DNA of 64,000 bases from Gnetum montanum (GCA_015680685.1 MNCI01008062.1:63402-127401), one strand, 5' to 3'; positions 1-12,204 are shown, numbered from the stretch's first letter. Made by a program: numbers and translations. The notes: generated by a model from the letters alone, not told the origin.

Positions 1-200
1 CTCCTAGGATCAGTTAGTTTCCTGGGAAGGTTGCCTACCTTGATCCAGTCGGTTACGGTATGCATTAACATAACCGTATGCGTTAAGCTCTGTTGGACAG
101 AAGGGTGCTCTGAAGTGTTAGATGGTGGAGGAGTGTACATGGGCTCAACCGCTTGTTGTTGTGAGAGCTTGTTTGGGCTTCTTGTTTTAAAGAAAGGTCT

Positions 201-2579
201 TCACTTTTTATAGTTGTTAGAACTAGAAGTATGTTGAATGTTTACTACTCTCATAGTGTGGTGTTGCTGCAATTGAGTGGGGAGTTCCCCTTGCATTGTT
301 GGAGCAGGAGGTGTTATGGGAACTACCAGTGGAAGAAGTGTGGATGGATTAGAAGGATGGTATGGGTATGGAGCATCTCTTAGAGGAGAAGGAGTCCTCC
401 TAAAGTACTCCTGAACTTGGTAGTGACGTTGAGAAGTTGTGTGACCCATAGAGTCACTTGGAAAAACTAATTGTTGCACATAATAACCATATGGATCAAG
501 CTGCCGATAAGGGTACTATTGTCTTGGCGGTGGCATCCCCCATGACTGTGGGTATTGCCATTGCTGATGTTGTCCAATGGGTTGTGGTGGAGTTCCACTT
601 GGATAGTACGTTAGCGGTTGGTGGAACTACCTTGGGTTACCTTGGGGATAAGGTAACCTTCGAGGTGTCTACCGTTGGTTGAGTCTTGGGTTAAGTGCAT
701 ACACCCTAGACTCCTGTAGATGTGAGATGATTGGACAACATCCCTTAGGATGGTCATAATGGCAGATCTCACATCCACCATCATCGTCTGTGTCTGAATC
801 CAAAACCTCATCGGAGATAGTAATTTTCCCCTTACCCTTGTCACGTGTAGGGCCTGAATCTCTCCGCTTTGTCTTACCTTTGTCACTACTTCATTCCTCC
901 TTAGACTCTTCTACAATTTTCAAGATAGTTTTAAGTCTAGAGTTTGAGGAACTCCATACTTCTTCTCCCTTAGCCACTACTTCAATTGTCAGCTTTTGAA
1001 ATGGCAAGGTTTTTTTGTTTACCAACTTTTCAATTGGTGATTCATCCTCTTCATCAGAAAATTTCACTCCCTTCTTTCGAAGAGAGGGATCACGGTTGTA
1101 TTCTTCCGCACTCTCTCTTTTTTGTAGCTCACCTTCTTATTTTTCTACTTGCTCTAACAATCTGTGTATTTCATGGGCTCTAAGTTTTGATAATCTCCCT
1201 TGGGTATAAGTCCCAAGGGTTTTTCTAGTCTCATGGCTTAGCCTATCTACGATGTGGCAGAGTTGATTCCTATGAGCATAATCATGGCTTGGGCGATGAT
1301 GTAATAATGTGTATTATTGGGCCATGGTAGCATCCAAGGGTTCATGAATACCTTGCTTCCATCCTTGGATCTGCTTACTCCAGTTAGACACTCGGGAATA
1401 CATTTGATACTTATCATTGAACAACTCTAACATCGTACTCCACCTCCTAATGGTTTCCAATTCTAAGGACCAGTACCAACTCTCTGCTTGCTTGATGAGT
1501 GTCCTAGGAAACAACTTGAGTTTTTGCCACTCGTTTTCTATATTTTCCAAGGCACAGGCATCATGGAATGCCTATAAATGATGTTGCGGATTAGCATTGT
1601 ATCCCCCCTCAAAGCGTGGCATATTGTTCATGTCTAAATGCTTGATCTGACTATCTTTTAAATGCCTTGTTGGGATTCTTACTTCCTTCATTATATCAAG
1701 CATATTTTGGGTGGCAAGTAGGGGCTTGTCATGATCGTCTCTTTCATGATGCCTGTGATGTCTGTGTTGTTCCCTACTTTCCCTTTGTTCATGCCCATTT
1801 CCTCTCTCTCGACTCTCTCATCGAGGTATCTCATTTTTCTTACTTTTATCCTCTCCGTTATGCTCTTCATGATCGTGCCCAGAGGTGGAAGGAGAGGGTG
1901 AATGATGAGATGAAGGGGAAGAAGAAGGGGAACCATCGCCATGATGATGTTTCTTGCCTTCTCTTCGATTGCTTCAGCCCTGATCATGATGATGATCTAA
2001 GTGCCCGTCCTTATTATGAGTTGTTGTTCCCTCCGTGAACAGTTGGCGTTCATGGGGGTTAGAACCAGTGTTATGTATCGTTGAGCATAGGTTTTGATAC
2101 CCAACCTCCTCACCATCGTTAGGAGGGGGAACATCATTTGTTAGAGAACTTGTGATAATGGGTTCCTCATCTCCTATTTCACTAAGGATGTGTGGACCTT
2201 TGTCCTTCATCAGTGTATGTTGGCTCTCCTACCTTGAGTCCCTCATATGTTGTAAAGCTATGGGATAATAATCCCTTGAATCAAAGTCTTTTGCAACGTA
2301 TTCTTCATATAATTATGTCATGCCAATTTGTGCCAAGACATGGAGAAGCATGTTTGGGACTGATCGATCTGGAGGTAACACGATGTTACCTTGCAAATCT
2401 CTCTAGCACATCTGTTCTTCTTGATGGAGAATAAAAGTAAAGTTGGGGATATACTCATCGGGATGAGTATATGTCAACTTATATTGTTGAGGTACTGGTT
2501 GATTTAGGTTATGTGTTTTTGATTGCTGATTGTCTTTTGTATTATCCCTAGGTGATGTGCTCTTGTGAGAAGAAGGCAT
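201..2579 (-). pseudogene. gag of Athila-like copy A, decayed
   Basis: The start codon is placed at 2577-2579, where the minus strand reads ATG followed by a run of Ser codons, the same beginning as in copies C and D. The capsid-like core lies at about 1314-1560 (residues NEWQKLKLFP, LELETIRRWS, LFNDKYQ, GWKQG). The end is a Pro-rich tail (PSPLRDAPYPYHP) near 330-400. Several stops and frameshifts interrupt it; many stops sit where sister copies have CAG, CAA or TGG. It would encode the structural particle protein of the retrotransposon if intact. Confidence 0.8.
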
Positions 2580-2700
2580 TGTTATCTATCGGTGTGCTAA
2601 CTACCATTATATATTTTTTCTTTAATTAACCTGAAGGTTCGTTTAGGCTCCCAACGATGTGAGTGATATCCTACGTTCTATTCAGTGCACAAACACTTAG

Positions 2701-2718
2701 TCCCCGGCAATGGTGCCA
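2701..2718 (-). other. Primer binding site, tRNA-Asp type (copy A)
   Basis: The minus strand reads TGGCACCATTGCCGGGGA, one base inside the LTR end. It is the complement of the 3' end of plant tRNA-Asp(GTC) apart from two G-to-A changes. tRNA-Asp priming is typical of Athila-type elements. Confidence 0.8.
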
Positions 2719-3133
2719 ATGATGAGTGGTGAGGTACCCCTACACGTGATCTGGTTGAACTCCGTAGACTAAGTGCCTACACGTCCCATGGAACACTTAG
2801 GGTTAATCATTCGTTGTCTTCCCAAACTTACTTGTAGTTGTCACGGTGTATGGTCACGTAAGTCTGAGGTATATGATTTTTATATCTTTTATGTTTTATG
2901 TCCTATGCTATTGAGGTGAAGGGTTTAGAAACTAATTACTAACTCTAACTAATGAATGAAGTCTAAATTAACCTAGCATAAGCATCTGTTCCCACTTACC
3001 GTACATATCCTGAACCAATGCAACTATGGCTACCAAACACTAATCGTTGCTGGGATCACCATGTGTAACGCACGTGCTTGAAGTGGTCGTACTGAGGCAC
3101 TTAACTAGGAGTAAAGGGTTGAGAAAGCTAATT

Positions 3134-3309
3134 TAGCCTAAGTGTGATTAGTAGTTGATTCCTTGATTATCCGTACACATCCTTAAATGCTCATAATCAA
3201 GTTGTACTCATTTTTCATTTCTAGCCTAAGTGCAATGAGCATCCATTCCTTGATTATCCGTATACATCCTTAAATGCTCGTAATCAAGTCGTACTCATTC
3301 CGCATTACT
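3134..3309. repeat. Direct tandem duplication inside LTR A, about 88 bp x 2
   Basis: Two adjacent units start with TAGCCTAAGTG and both contain the string TTGATTATCCGTA followed by CATCCTTAAATGCTC. A third, more diverged unit is suggested just to the left (about 2982-3120). The duplication lies in the downstream part of the LTR. Confidence 0.75.
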
Positions 3310-3594
3310 AGGAGATAAGGGTAAGAGAGAAAGCAATAAATAACATTGAATAAAATCCTATTCCATGCATTTCAAGGTTTATCCAAGAAGTTCATCTTTA
3401 TTGCAATACACAACTCGTGTTCAAGTACAATGTTGCTTAAATAAAAATCCGTTCACTTTAGGACTCCTACTACGGGCACATGGAAAATATTCTATCTATG
3501 GAGTGATCAATCTGCCAAAGTTTCCCTACTTCTAGCCTAGGATGAGGAAACAAGGGAAAGCCGCCTCTTATTTATAGATATGATGGTGCACCAC

Positions 3595-3687
3595 GATATC
3601 ACGTACGCGACATCGCAGGGGACGACGGGATATCGCGTATGCGATATCGCATGGGATGTGATATCATGACGGCCGTGATATCACATC
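3595..3687. promoter_or_regulatory. Palindrome array in the U3-like part of LTR A
   Basis: Five GATATC palindromes occur in under 100 bp (starting at 3595, 3629, 3643, 3660, 3677), one extended to GCGATATCGC. The last two form a perfect 12-bp inverted repeat, GATGTGATATCA (3655-3666) and its complement (3676-3687), around a 9-base loop. The array sits just upstream of the LTR TATA box, where enhancer elements are expected; a regulatory role is inference. Confidence 0.6.
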
Positions 3688-3693
3688 TCATCA

Positions 3694-5339
3694 AAAGGTA
3701 AGTTTAGTGTAATACAAAGGTTTGAATAGAGATTAAAAGACATGATTTTTAAAATTCCAAAACTTCAAGTTATGGGAAAGAAAGAGTGATCAAGATTTTA
3801 GAGAATCCACATAGCCTTAGCATTGGTTCTTAGAGTATAGTTATCAAGAAATTGTGTATGTGTGATCAACAAAGATTTGATTAGTGATCCAACATGCCCA
3901 AATGTCAAACTTTATCAAGTATCTTACTTGATTAACCAAGTCTAGAAAAGGTTGAAGTACAAGATATTTCTAACCCATACCAGTCTCGATCCTATCCCTT
4001 TCATTCTTTGTAAAGACTTTAACATGAAAGTTCAAGTGGCACAATTATTGGGTACTAGGTGAATTTGAATACGAAGGTAACTAGTCATCCCTCTTGGGTG
4101 ATTGCAGGCCTAACCATGATGGTAATGTTGGATTGTCTTTAAGGTATAGATGTTAAAGGAAGAGAACCCAAGGAAACCTTATAGCACAACCTCAATACAT
4201 TATTCTATATTAATAAAGTATTCTTTTTATTTGTTTCTACATTTCCCAATCACACTATTTACTCATAATGTTGAATATTATATATCGTTGAAATTTTCCA
4301 TGACATCAAGGAACAAGATGTTCCAATTTGATTTTGCTTACTTAATAGTGAGAACCATAGATCTTTGATATGATCCTATCTACATAAAGTAATAAGGTGT
4401 TTGCTTATTGGGTTCCATCTAATGGAAACAAGGGTCAAATTTGATTTCTAACCTTAGATTTTAATTCATAACTTTTTGTGGAGTGGAGGATTGAGATAAG
4501 ATCATGACACTAAGTAGTTAAGTCTAATGATTTGCAAAGAGGCATAGACAAGACATGTCAATGATCATTTAGGATGTTAGGAATAGGGCTATTGCTAAAA
4601 CCAAACCATTAGCGACTTACTTTAGATCACTTAGGATAATCTAATATTACTAGTAAGGTTATACCAAGACATATTGATTTTTTTTTGACAATGAGGATAA
4701 ACAAAGACCTATTTGTTGATGCCAACACTCCCATGCTAGCATGGGGCCATGATTATTTAGTTTTAGTTCCTAGACGGTTTGGGATCCTATGAGTGTTAAA
4801 CACTCTACATGACTTGTAGTTTGTCATGACATGCATAAATCTTGACAAAAAAAAATTATAATAACCAATTCATGGTTTCAAGTTCAAGAATACAAAATCA
4901 CAAGTGAAACCACACCAAAAATTAAAATTCATCCACCATCTTTTTCTCTCAAAAACTAGGACAAAAACAACAATAAAAGACAACCCAAGGAAAAGCCAAA
5001 TCCATGGGGCCCTTCAAAATCTAGTAGTTAATTAGCTAAAACATTAAGAAAAGACACACCATCAACATTAAAGGTAAACTAAATCAAAGTTGTAACATGA
5101 TTTAAAATAGTATCTTTCCCAAATCCATGGATTATTTATCTTAACAATCATTATTCTCTTTGGTAATACTAAATAGTAAGTGAAGATTAAAATATATATA
5201 GCATTTATCATGGTAATATTACAAATTTTTCATTATTAATATTCCTCAAATTAGCACTGCCTTTAGTCTGATAGCCCAGCTTCATGCACGATGATCAATA
5301 TATGTTATTTATTTTCCATTTTGGGATGAGTTGGAAAAA
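3694..5339. other. AT-rich intergenic sequence, nothing recognised
   Basis: I see no coding region, LTR end or RNA gene here. ORFs are short and shadow-like, and both strands are dense in stops. It lies between the outer end of LTR A and an unidentified stretch that precedes the next retroelement. Confidence 0.5.
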
Positions 5340-5955
5340 AATATGTAGGTAGTCAGTAGCATATGTGGATTTTGGTTGGGGCATCCCTTTGAGTTGCTAT
5401 AGGTCTCGTTGTCTTCATTATGGTATTTGATGCACCCATTGATGAAGGACCTCCAAATTTATAAAGATGGTATTAGGGTTATGATGAACTTTCCCACTAG
5501 CCAAGCATTACAGTTGCATTGTCTTACTATAGCTACACCACAACCATCAATAGAATGGTGCTTGCCTACAATGAATTGCTCAACCAAAAGTTGTAAAGCA
5601 TTTCACAACAACTCCCAGATACCATGATTTCAATGTTGAACCAATGTTCAGGCATGTTATCCATTCTACATAATCTAGGGAATTTGAAGAATTCATTGAG
5701 GCTATGCTGCATGGGCTTCTGTAGTTTCACAAATGGTGGTGGGAGGTCATTGTATAGTGTGTGCCTAAATCTAGCCTCTAGTTCATTTTGGGCTAATATG
5801 CAACCGCTCGAGAAGGATGTTGTGGATGGTCTTTTTCATTGTATGTGACTAACAACTGGATGTCCTACTTAGCAAGACTTAGACTTTCTCATAGTGTGCT
5901 CTATTGCAGCTACCACAATGGTAGCTACTCCAGCATGAACCCCATCATCATCCTA
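5340..5955. other. Unidentified, mildly coding-looking sequence
   Basis: Less AT-rich than its left neighbour, with two open stretches on the plus strand (5409-5627 and 5624-5848) whose translations match no family I recognise. The minus strand is interrupted by stops. It abuts the 5' LTR of the Tat-like element and may be a relic of an older insertion; I cannot name it. Confidence 0.3.
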
Positions 5956-6560
5956 TGGGTTCAAAAGGATGAAAAGGGAGGTCTTAAGAATCCTTTCTCT
6001 AGATTCTAGAAAACCAATTTTGGAGGTCCTACCAAGAGTTTGGTAAGAAGCTATGAATAGATCAGGGTAGGGGAAGGTGCAAACTTGTTGGAGGAGGTGT
6101 TCTTCCTAAAGACACTGGAAAACAAGCTTGTACAAGAGGCTATCCATTTAACCAATCAAATCTAGTGCTCTATATTAAGCTAAGTCTTTTTCTAAAACCT
6201 TTCATTTGTTATTCTAGCAATTGAGAGCTTTAATCTCTCTTGTGTGTTTAGTCAAAGATTAATGTTTTAATCACAAAGCCTTTGTTTTTATTTGAAGTTT
6301 ATGAGTTCTCAATTACTTTAAACTTTTATTTTTTTGGGTTATTTAATGGATAGCTATTTCATTTAAATTTCCTTATCAAATTTATTTAAAATTATCAGCA
6401 TTTTTGAATGTAATAATTTTAATCTATTAAAACACAATGTTGCCCTTACCAACTGAGACTATTCCTAGGTTTTTGTACCCATATGAGAGGTCTCCTAGGA
6501 AATAGTCTCTTAAAATGAGTTTTTCGAGGATGTCACTATGTGAGACATTTTTATGCAACA
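5956..6560 (+). repeat. 5' LTR of the Tat-like element
   Basis: It shares with 16911-17606 the strings GGTGCAAACTTGTTG, AAGAGGCTATCCATTTA, GAGAGCTTTAATCT and CCATACCCATATGAGAGG in the same order. Boundaries (TGGG at the start, CAACA at the end) are approximate because the two copies have diverged and no target duplication helps. Confidence 0.7.
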
Positions 6561-7330
6561 ACACCTTCTTTTTTTTGCTAGAAGAAGGACCATTTTCATT
6601 TTCCTGACTCTATTTCCCATTTCGATTTACTAAATTATTAGCTCTTCTATTTTTGTTTTCCATTTTTCATTTCCTTTTGCCTATTTTTAGTTTCCAATTT
6701 ATATTTTCCTTATAAGCTACTTGATCTTACATTTTTTTATTGTTGTTACCTATTTTTGTTAACAATCATCTATTTTCAGTTTCTGTTTTCCTATTCCAGA
6801 AATCTTCTATATTCCTATTTTAGTTTTCTATTCAACTTACCTAAAACCTTCATTAGCTATTTCTACTTACTGTCTTGTTGATAGTCATTTATTTTTCAAT
6901 TACTATTTTTGTTTCTTGAAATTCAATTTTTCTATTTTAAGTTCAATTTCTATTTCCGATTTCTATTTTCCAATTCCTAAAAACTTCTATTTTCTAGTTT
7001 CTATTACCTGAACCTTTATTGACCCATTTCTTATTTTGGTTCCTATTAACAATCATCTATTTTTTAGTCTTACTATCCTATTTTAGTTTCATTTCTTGGT
7101 TCTTAAACCTTCGTTCTCTTAGTTCTATTTACTAGCTTATATTTTGGTGGTCCTTACCTTAGTTCTAACTTTGGTAAGGTGGTTTTCAACATCATTCTAT
7201 TTCAATTTATTTTTTCGAAAAATTTGCATTTACTATTTTTCTTTCAAATTTTATATAATGTAATTTCAATTTTTCCTTTTAAAAAAAATATAAAATAGTA
7301 AACATTTAAATATTTTCCTATTTTCTTTAA
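6561..7330 (+). repeat. Pyrimidine-rich low-complexity leader
   Basis: Hundreds of bases of irregular repeats of words such as TTTCTATTTT, TTTTCCTATT and AGTTTC. It lies between the 5' LTR and gag, the position of the untranslated leader. No primer site is clear after the LTR. The plus strand is strongly T-rich and G-poor. Confidence 0.6.
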
Positions 7331-7589
7331 TTTTAGAGGTTACTAGCATTTACGTTTCCTAGTATTTTCATTTTATGAGCCAATATTCTCATAGAACATC
7401 TCAACAAAGATCTTTTACTCCTGCCCCTAATCGACCAACTACCCATCATTTTTCATTAAGAAGATAATGCATTTCATGTTTTCCAAACTCTATTCCAAGA
7501 AGGATTCAAACTAGGATGGCAGCGAATCCACCCTAACTCCTCTAGTTAGCAATCCCTTCAACTTTATAAACTATCATAATATGCCAAAG

Positions 7590-8107
7590 TCACTTCAAAA
7601 TGTTAATTTGTTTGTTGATCCTACATCCTCCAATAGTCATGCACAACAACATGCTAAATTCTTTGAAACCCTATTAGGCGTCTACAATATCACTGAAAAT
7701 GGCATAGCATGTAGAGTCTTTGTAACTAATTTCATATGTAAAGCTACATAATGTTTTTTAATACTCCCTAATGCCTCTATTAATTCATGGTTATACTTTC
7801 AAAATAAGTCTCTACTTTAATTTAATAAATTCACTAGTGTTTCCTTAACCTCAAGTAATTTTACAAGTCTAAGAAAACTACCTAGAAAAACATTCATGAC
7901 TATATTTTGAGATTTCTCTATTACCTAGCTTATGTGTCAAGTGAGATGCATCCATATCCTAAAGGTATTTTTAATTTTTACCTATCCACCATTGACCAAT
8001 TCTTTTCCTATGCCATCAGATCATATCTTAACATAGAATTACAAGGAGCAATGACTAAACCTATTGACCTAGGACAAATTACCTTAATGAATAGTATTCA
8101 AAATTAA
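7590..8107 (+). pseudogene. gag remnant of the Tat-like element
   Basis: Broken reading frames give a retrotransposon capsid-like core: residues resembling LPNASINSWLYFQNKS around 7760-7810 (typical plant gag has LPxxSIxSWxxL...F), then a longer open stretch (7907-8107). Stops and frame changes occur about every 100 bases. Identification is from the local motif and from position upstream of the protease. Confidence 0.5.
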
Positions 8108-9084
8108 TTTTGGATTGTGAGTATTAGCAATCCTATGCAATCTAGGCCCTTACCATCACAAAATTTCCCAATTAATAATACTATGTTTTAATCCTCTACT
8201 TCCTTTCAAATACCTCAGCCTATAAACAAGTATTTTGAAAGTCCAACATCTTCTTCATTTTTACCATCAAATACTAGTTTGAATGATGATCAATCAAAAG
8301 CTTTAATTCAATCTGTTATAAATCCAGATGGAATATCTAATCCCAATGGATCTATAAATCAAATAGAAAATCAAATCACCTGAATATTAACTTCACTTCA
8401 AAAACTCTCAAAATGAAGTAGTTGAACTAAAGTGAAATAATAACAAAGTTCGAAAAACTAAGCACATTAATCAATGATGCTTATTATCACCTTCATAACA
8501 CTAGATAACATTCTGAGAAAAATTACTCTTAATTTTTAGCATTATATGGTGACCATGGTCACAATCAACAAAATGGAAAAGCCCCAATTATGGTCCTTAA
8601 CATACCTCATGAAAGAAAAAATGAAAAAGTTACCTCATGTGAACAAGTCATGGTAAGTGATCCCAACTCACATAACACTCACTATCGTAGAATTAGTGAC
8701 ATTATGAACACCACTCAACAAAAAATTAGGAATAACTCTTATACTCCTCCCAAAAAAAGAGTTCCTTGTCAAAATAACACAAGTAACCAAATTGGATCAT
8801 CCTAAGTAAACATTCAACAATAATCAAACTCACCTTCTATACTTAGAAGAACTCCAATTCAACATAAAGTAAAAGATGAGCACAAAGCTCATGATTTAGT
8901 TGAGTATTTGAAAAGAGTTAAAGCCAACATCTTAATGTATGATCTCTTACATTTTGATGAATGAAATATGTGATTTAAAGGATAGTTAATACACTTAAAA
9001 CCAATAAAAAAATCTACAATAACTAAAAAACAAGTTCATTTTGCGTAAATTCCTAATGCTATATCAATAGAAAACTTAAGAAAT

Positions 9085-9675
9085 TTCATGCTAAACAAGA
9101 AAGATCAACCAACCTTCTTAATAACCTTGATTATTTTAGGTAAGGATGTTCATAAATGCTTAATGGATTCTAGCGTGAATATTAGTGTCTTGCCAATAGA
9201 AGTATGTAATATGTTAGGAGCACAAATGCTCCCACAAGCAAGAAGTGTGATACAACTTAATTAATCTAACATACCTATGGTAGTGTCATTAAAAGGAGTG
9301 AAAATTCAACTTATGAAATATACTACTTTCACATGTTATACCAATATTTTAGTAGTTGACATGTCACCCACTTATGATGTGCTTCTATCAAAGATTTTTG
9401 GAGCCTCATTTGGAGGTTTCTTTAGATTAGATTTTTTAGAATTATTAACTTCTATTAAAGAAAAATCTGAATATCTTGTTATACCAAGTGAACCTTTTTA
9501 TAAACATGTGGTAAAAACTTTTAATCAACAAAATAATTCTTTAGAAAACCAAAATACTAATCTTCATATTACAGTAATTGATGTTCGACTTGGAGAACAT
9601 GTTGTGAATGATGATGTGAGTGAAATTTCAGAAATAAATCCTTTTGCTTATACATATTACATCCAATATTATTAG
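9085..9675 (+). pseudogene. Aspartic protease region of the Tat-like element
   Basis: A stretch reading CLMDSSVNISVLP (about 9155-9195) matches the pepsin-like active-site block, normally DSGAS followed by hydrophobics. It is followed after about 60 residues by SPTYDVLLSKIFGASFGG (about 9367-9420), which corresponds to the conserved (S/P)SYxxLLGRxWL...GG block of plant gypsy proteases. The catalytic Asp is present, the Gly after Ser is lost. The frame from 9277 to 9675 is open for 132 codons. Confidence 0.65.
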
Positions 9676-9879
9676 GCTTTTAAAGAATGTGAAGAAATTT
9701 ATGAAGATATCTTGCTTTATCATCAACATGATGGAAAAACATTTTTCAATCATCCTCCACCATTAGAAAAGGACAAAGATATAAATGACATTCTAACCAT
9801 TGAAACATTAGAAGGTGGGCCAAAGTTTGATGAAGATCATTGTTACATTGCTCAAAGGGCTAATTTTTCAGATTTTACT

Positions 9880-10275
9880 AACCAAAACATTTATATATTA
9901 AGAGTGAATGATGCCTCCTATAAGAAAGGATGTGGAGCCAAACAATGCTTATACCTCCTAGTGAAGCTTCTATCCTTAAATCCATCAATTTCACACAACC
10001 TATGACTAATAACATGGTTGAGTACAAATGTGCTTATACATGGGATCAAGTTAGCTCAATATTATGACTTATCAAAAATAAAGATTTAGAATAACTCTCA
10101 ACTAATAGTAAATCAAGTTAATACAATTTTTGATGATAAAGGTGCTACCATGAAAGCATATCAAGCTTATATCCTCAAACTTGTTAAGGAGTTTAAACAC
10201 ATATCCATTGAAAATGTTCCTAGAGAAGAAAATTAGGTTCCTAATGCATTAGCTCAAGTGGCCACTACTTAGATG
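9880..10275 (+). pseudogene. RNase H-like domain between protease and RT
   Basis: Across frameshifts the sequence gives, in order, IYILRVNDASYKKGCGA (about 9888-9938), FTQPMTNNMVEYKCA (about 9990-10035), NSQLIVNQVN (about 10094-10123) and VPREEN.VPNALAQVATT (about 10216-10272). These fit the RNase H fold as found in Tat-lineage additional RNase H domains (VDGxS, TNNxAEYEA, GDSxLIVNQV, VPREENxxADALA). Three catalytic Asp positions read Asn and the Glu of EYxA remains. The unusual feature is its place upstream of RT. Confidence 0.65.
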
Positions 10276-10619
10276 TTCCTTTTAGACACAATGCTTGGGG
10301 TTCTAAAATTATTATTGAAAAGGTTAACTCTTATTCTATTTTAGATAATATCTTTTCTTTCCAATTTATGATGATGATAATCATATTCATAAATTTTTAT
10401 TTTTAAGTGTGAATTTAGTGATCAATGTTTTAAATCTATTCAAATTAATGAAGAAGCTGTGTCAAGGGATGTCATATTTTTCAAATAAAATCTCTCCTAA
10501 AATAGCAACTAGAGAAGTTATATTTGATGAATCACATACCAAAACTGAAGAAATATCGAAAAACAATAATTGAAAAAATTTAGCTAAAAAAAAATTAAAT
10601 TCAAAAGAAAAGGTCATAC

Positions 10620-10985
10620 TACCCTATTAAAATAGGCGCTTACTTACATGTAGATGAAAAACAAAACTTGATTGATTATTACATGAATTTAATGATATTT
10701 TAGCGTAGACTTATGAGGATCTTAAAACTTTCAATCCTCTGGTGATGACACACAAAAAACCTCTTAAATATGAAACCAAAATATTTAGATGAAAACTTAG
10801 ACATGTTAATCCTAAGATTGAAACATTAATGAAGATAGACAATGATAAACTTTTAAAATCTAAAAATATTTATCCTATGAGACATTCAAGTTGGATATCA
10901 AATGTAGTGCATGTTAGAGAATAAACAAGTGAATTACAATTATGTATTGATTATCATAGCCTTAATCATCAAAAAATTGTTAAAA
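10620..10985 (+). pseudogene. N-terminal reverse transcriptase remnant
   Basis: The translated fragments read ...DILA.TYEDLKTFNP, then KLRHVNPKIETLMK, then YPMRHSSWISNVVHVR and LCIDYHSLN. They match the start of plant gypsy RT (FAWxYEDLK, KLRRxxP, IYPIxxSxWVSNxVPVxK, LCxDYRxLN). The domain stops right after LN; palm motifs such as the YxDD box are absent, so the catalytic part has been deleted. Confidence 0.7.
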
Positions 10986-11230
10986 TATGATTTGACAAGA
11001 AATATGCAAGTAAAGTCTTTAAAGTAGGTGATTTAGTCCTTAAGAGAGATACAACATCTAGTCAAACAAATCCTCGAAATAGGGTTTCTCCTATGTGGTC
11101 AGGCTCACACTAATTCATAGATATCATTAGCCCCAATTTTTATAAAATTGTTAATTTTCAAGGATACAAGTTAAATAGAGATTTTAATGCATTTTATTTA
11201 AAGCATTTCTACTTAGGTGCCCCTCGTGGA
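10986..11230 (+). pseudogene. Integrase C-terminal remnant fused to truncated RT
   Basis: Directly after the truncated RT comes KVFKVGDLVLKRD (about 11010-11050), then FYKIVNFQGYKLN and LKHFYLGAP near 11140-11220. This is the usual plant gypsy integrase tail (FxVGDLVLxK ... LxxFY). The RT palm, RNase H proper and integrase core that should separate these parts are missing, implying an internal deletion of a few kilobases. Confidence 0.65.
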
Positions 11231-12204
11231 CACTTGGTAGATCCTTAGTTGCATGCTTTCTTCTCTTTCTTCATGCATTTCATTTGTATATAGTCAAATT
11301 TGCATATTTTCTTTACCTTTCCATCATTTTCTCATGTATGTTATGCCTACCATTATCTCTTTCTTAGCATATTGGATATGGTTTGATCTATTTGTGCTTT
11401 TCAATATGATTTTAATAATCATTATGATCATTTGAGTTACTAAGCATTAGGTCATCATAACACCATTTAAAAATAATGCAAGTATAATGTTTTATATAGC
11501 ATTTATGTTATATCATATTACTATTATATAAAATCTCCTTTATCTAACATTTTTTTAATATTTCTATGATTCTTCCCAATCTATTTCAAATTTTTGGTTT
11601 TATTAGTTATGTTGGATTATGGAGGATGAGATTTATGCTAACTTATCATGTTATTATCATGGTCATGTGAATGTAGGACATGTGAAATTGGAGAATGATT
11701 AGCCATACTCACTAGGCAACTTTAGAAAATTCTATTTTCACTCTCATAAACCTTAGCCATCAAGTGTGATGATCCATGACTATCTTGCAAGCAATAAAGT
11801 AAAGTGTGTTCCTCTCCATTTGAGAACCCTTAGCCACCCAGGAGACCTGCTACAATGTCATCTAGCTTATAATTAAAGGCACATGCATGAGGGTTGAATA
11901 GCACCATGGGCAAAGTTTTTGAAAGGACCATGTTCTTTTGCAGTGCAACTAATTGGCCATACTCATATTGGAATTCCTACCTTAAGAATGAAGTGCATCA
12001 TAAGCAAAGTTTTCTCAAGAAAGAAAAAGGACCATGTTCATTTGTACTGTAATAAGTTTTTAAGTGTGATAGGGTCTAGCAAAAATCCTCATCCTAGCCT
12101 TCATTCTCTTTTTAAAATCATTTTCCCAAAATTTTTTAAAAATAAAAAATGTTTAGTATTCTCTATTTTCTTTTAGCAGTTTGTCTTTCACTCTCATTAG
12201 TTTG
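11231..12204 (+). other. 3' non-coding part of the Tat-like element
   Basis: No domain recognised. Short phrases recur (for example GGACCATGTTC near 11927 and 12027, GCCATACTCA near 11702 and 11952). This fits the long non-coding tail that follows integrase in plant gypsy elements. It is interrupted by the copia insertion at 12205 and continues at 16835-16910. Confidence 0.5.

Larger units (their letters stand above)
1..3693 (-). mobile_element. Athila-like Ty3/gypsy element, copy A (5' half, truncated by window edge)
   Basis: Reading on the minus strand, an LTR is followed by a tRNA-Asp-type primer site and then a gag region whose peptides match those of copies B, C and D almost block for block. 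The protease and pol would lie beyond base 1. LTR ends are TGATGA...TCATCA. Assignment to the Athila/Tat (OTA) group rests on the primer site and on the pol sequence of the sister copy B. The copy has in-frame stops and frameshifts and cannot be autonomous. Confidence 0.85.
2720..3693 (-). repeat. LTR of copy A
   Basis: 974 bp bounded by TGATGA and TCATCA. On the minus strand it has a GATATC-rich upstream (U3-like) part, a TATA box (CTATAAATAAG, about 3567-3577) and a long downstream part matching the 3' LTR of copy D (61436-62295). The two are the same LTR subtype, although they lie at opposite ends of the window and in opposite orientation. Confidence 0.85.

Noticed and set aside
1667-2038. 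123-codon plus-strand ORF
   Set aside because: Antisense of the low-complexity part of gag copy A, which matches gag of copies B-D on the minus strand.
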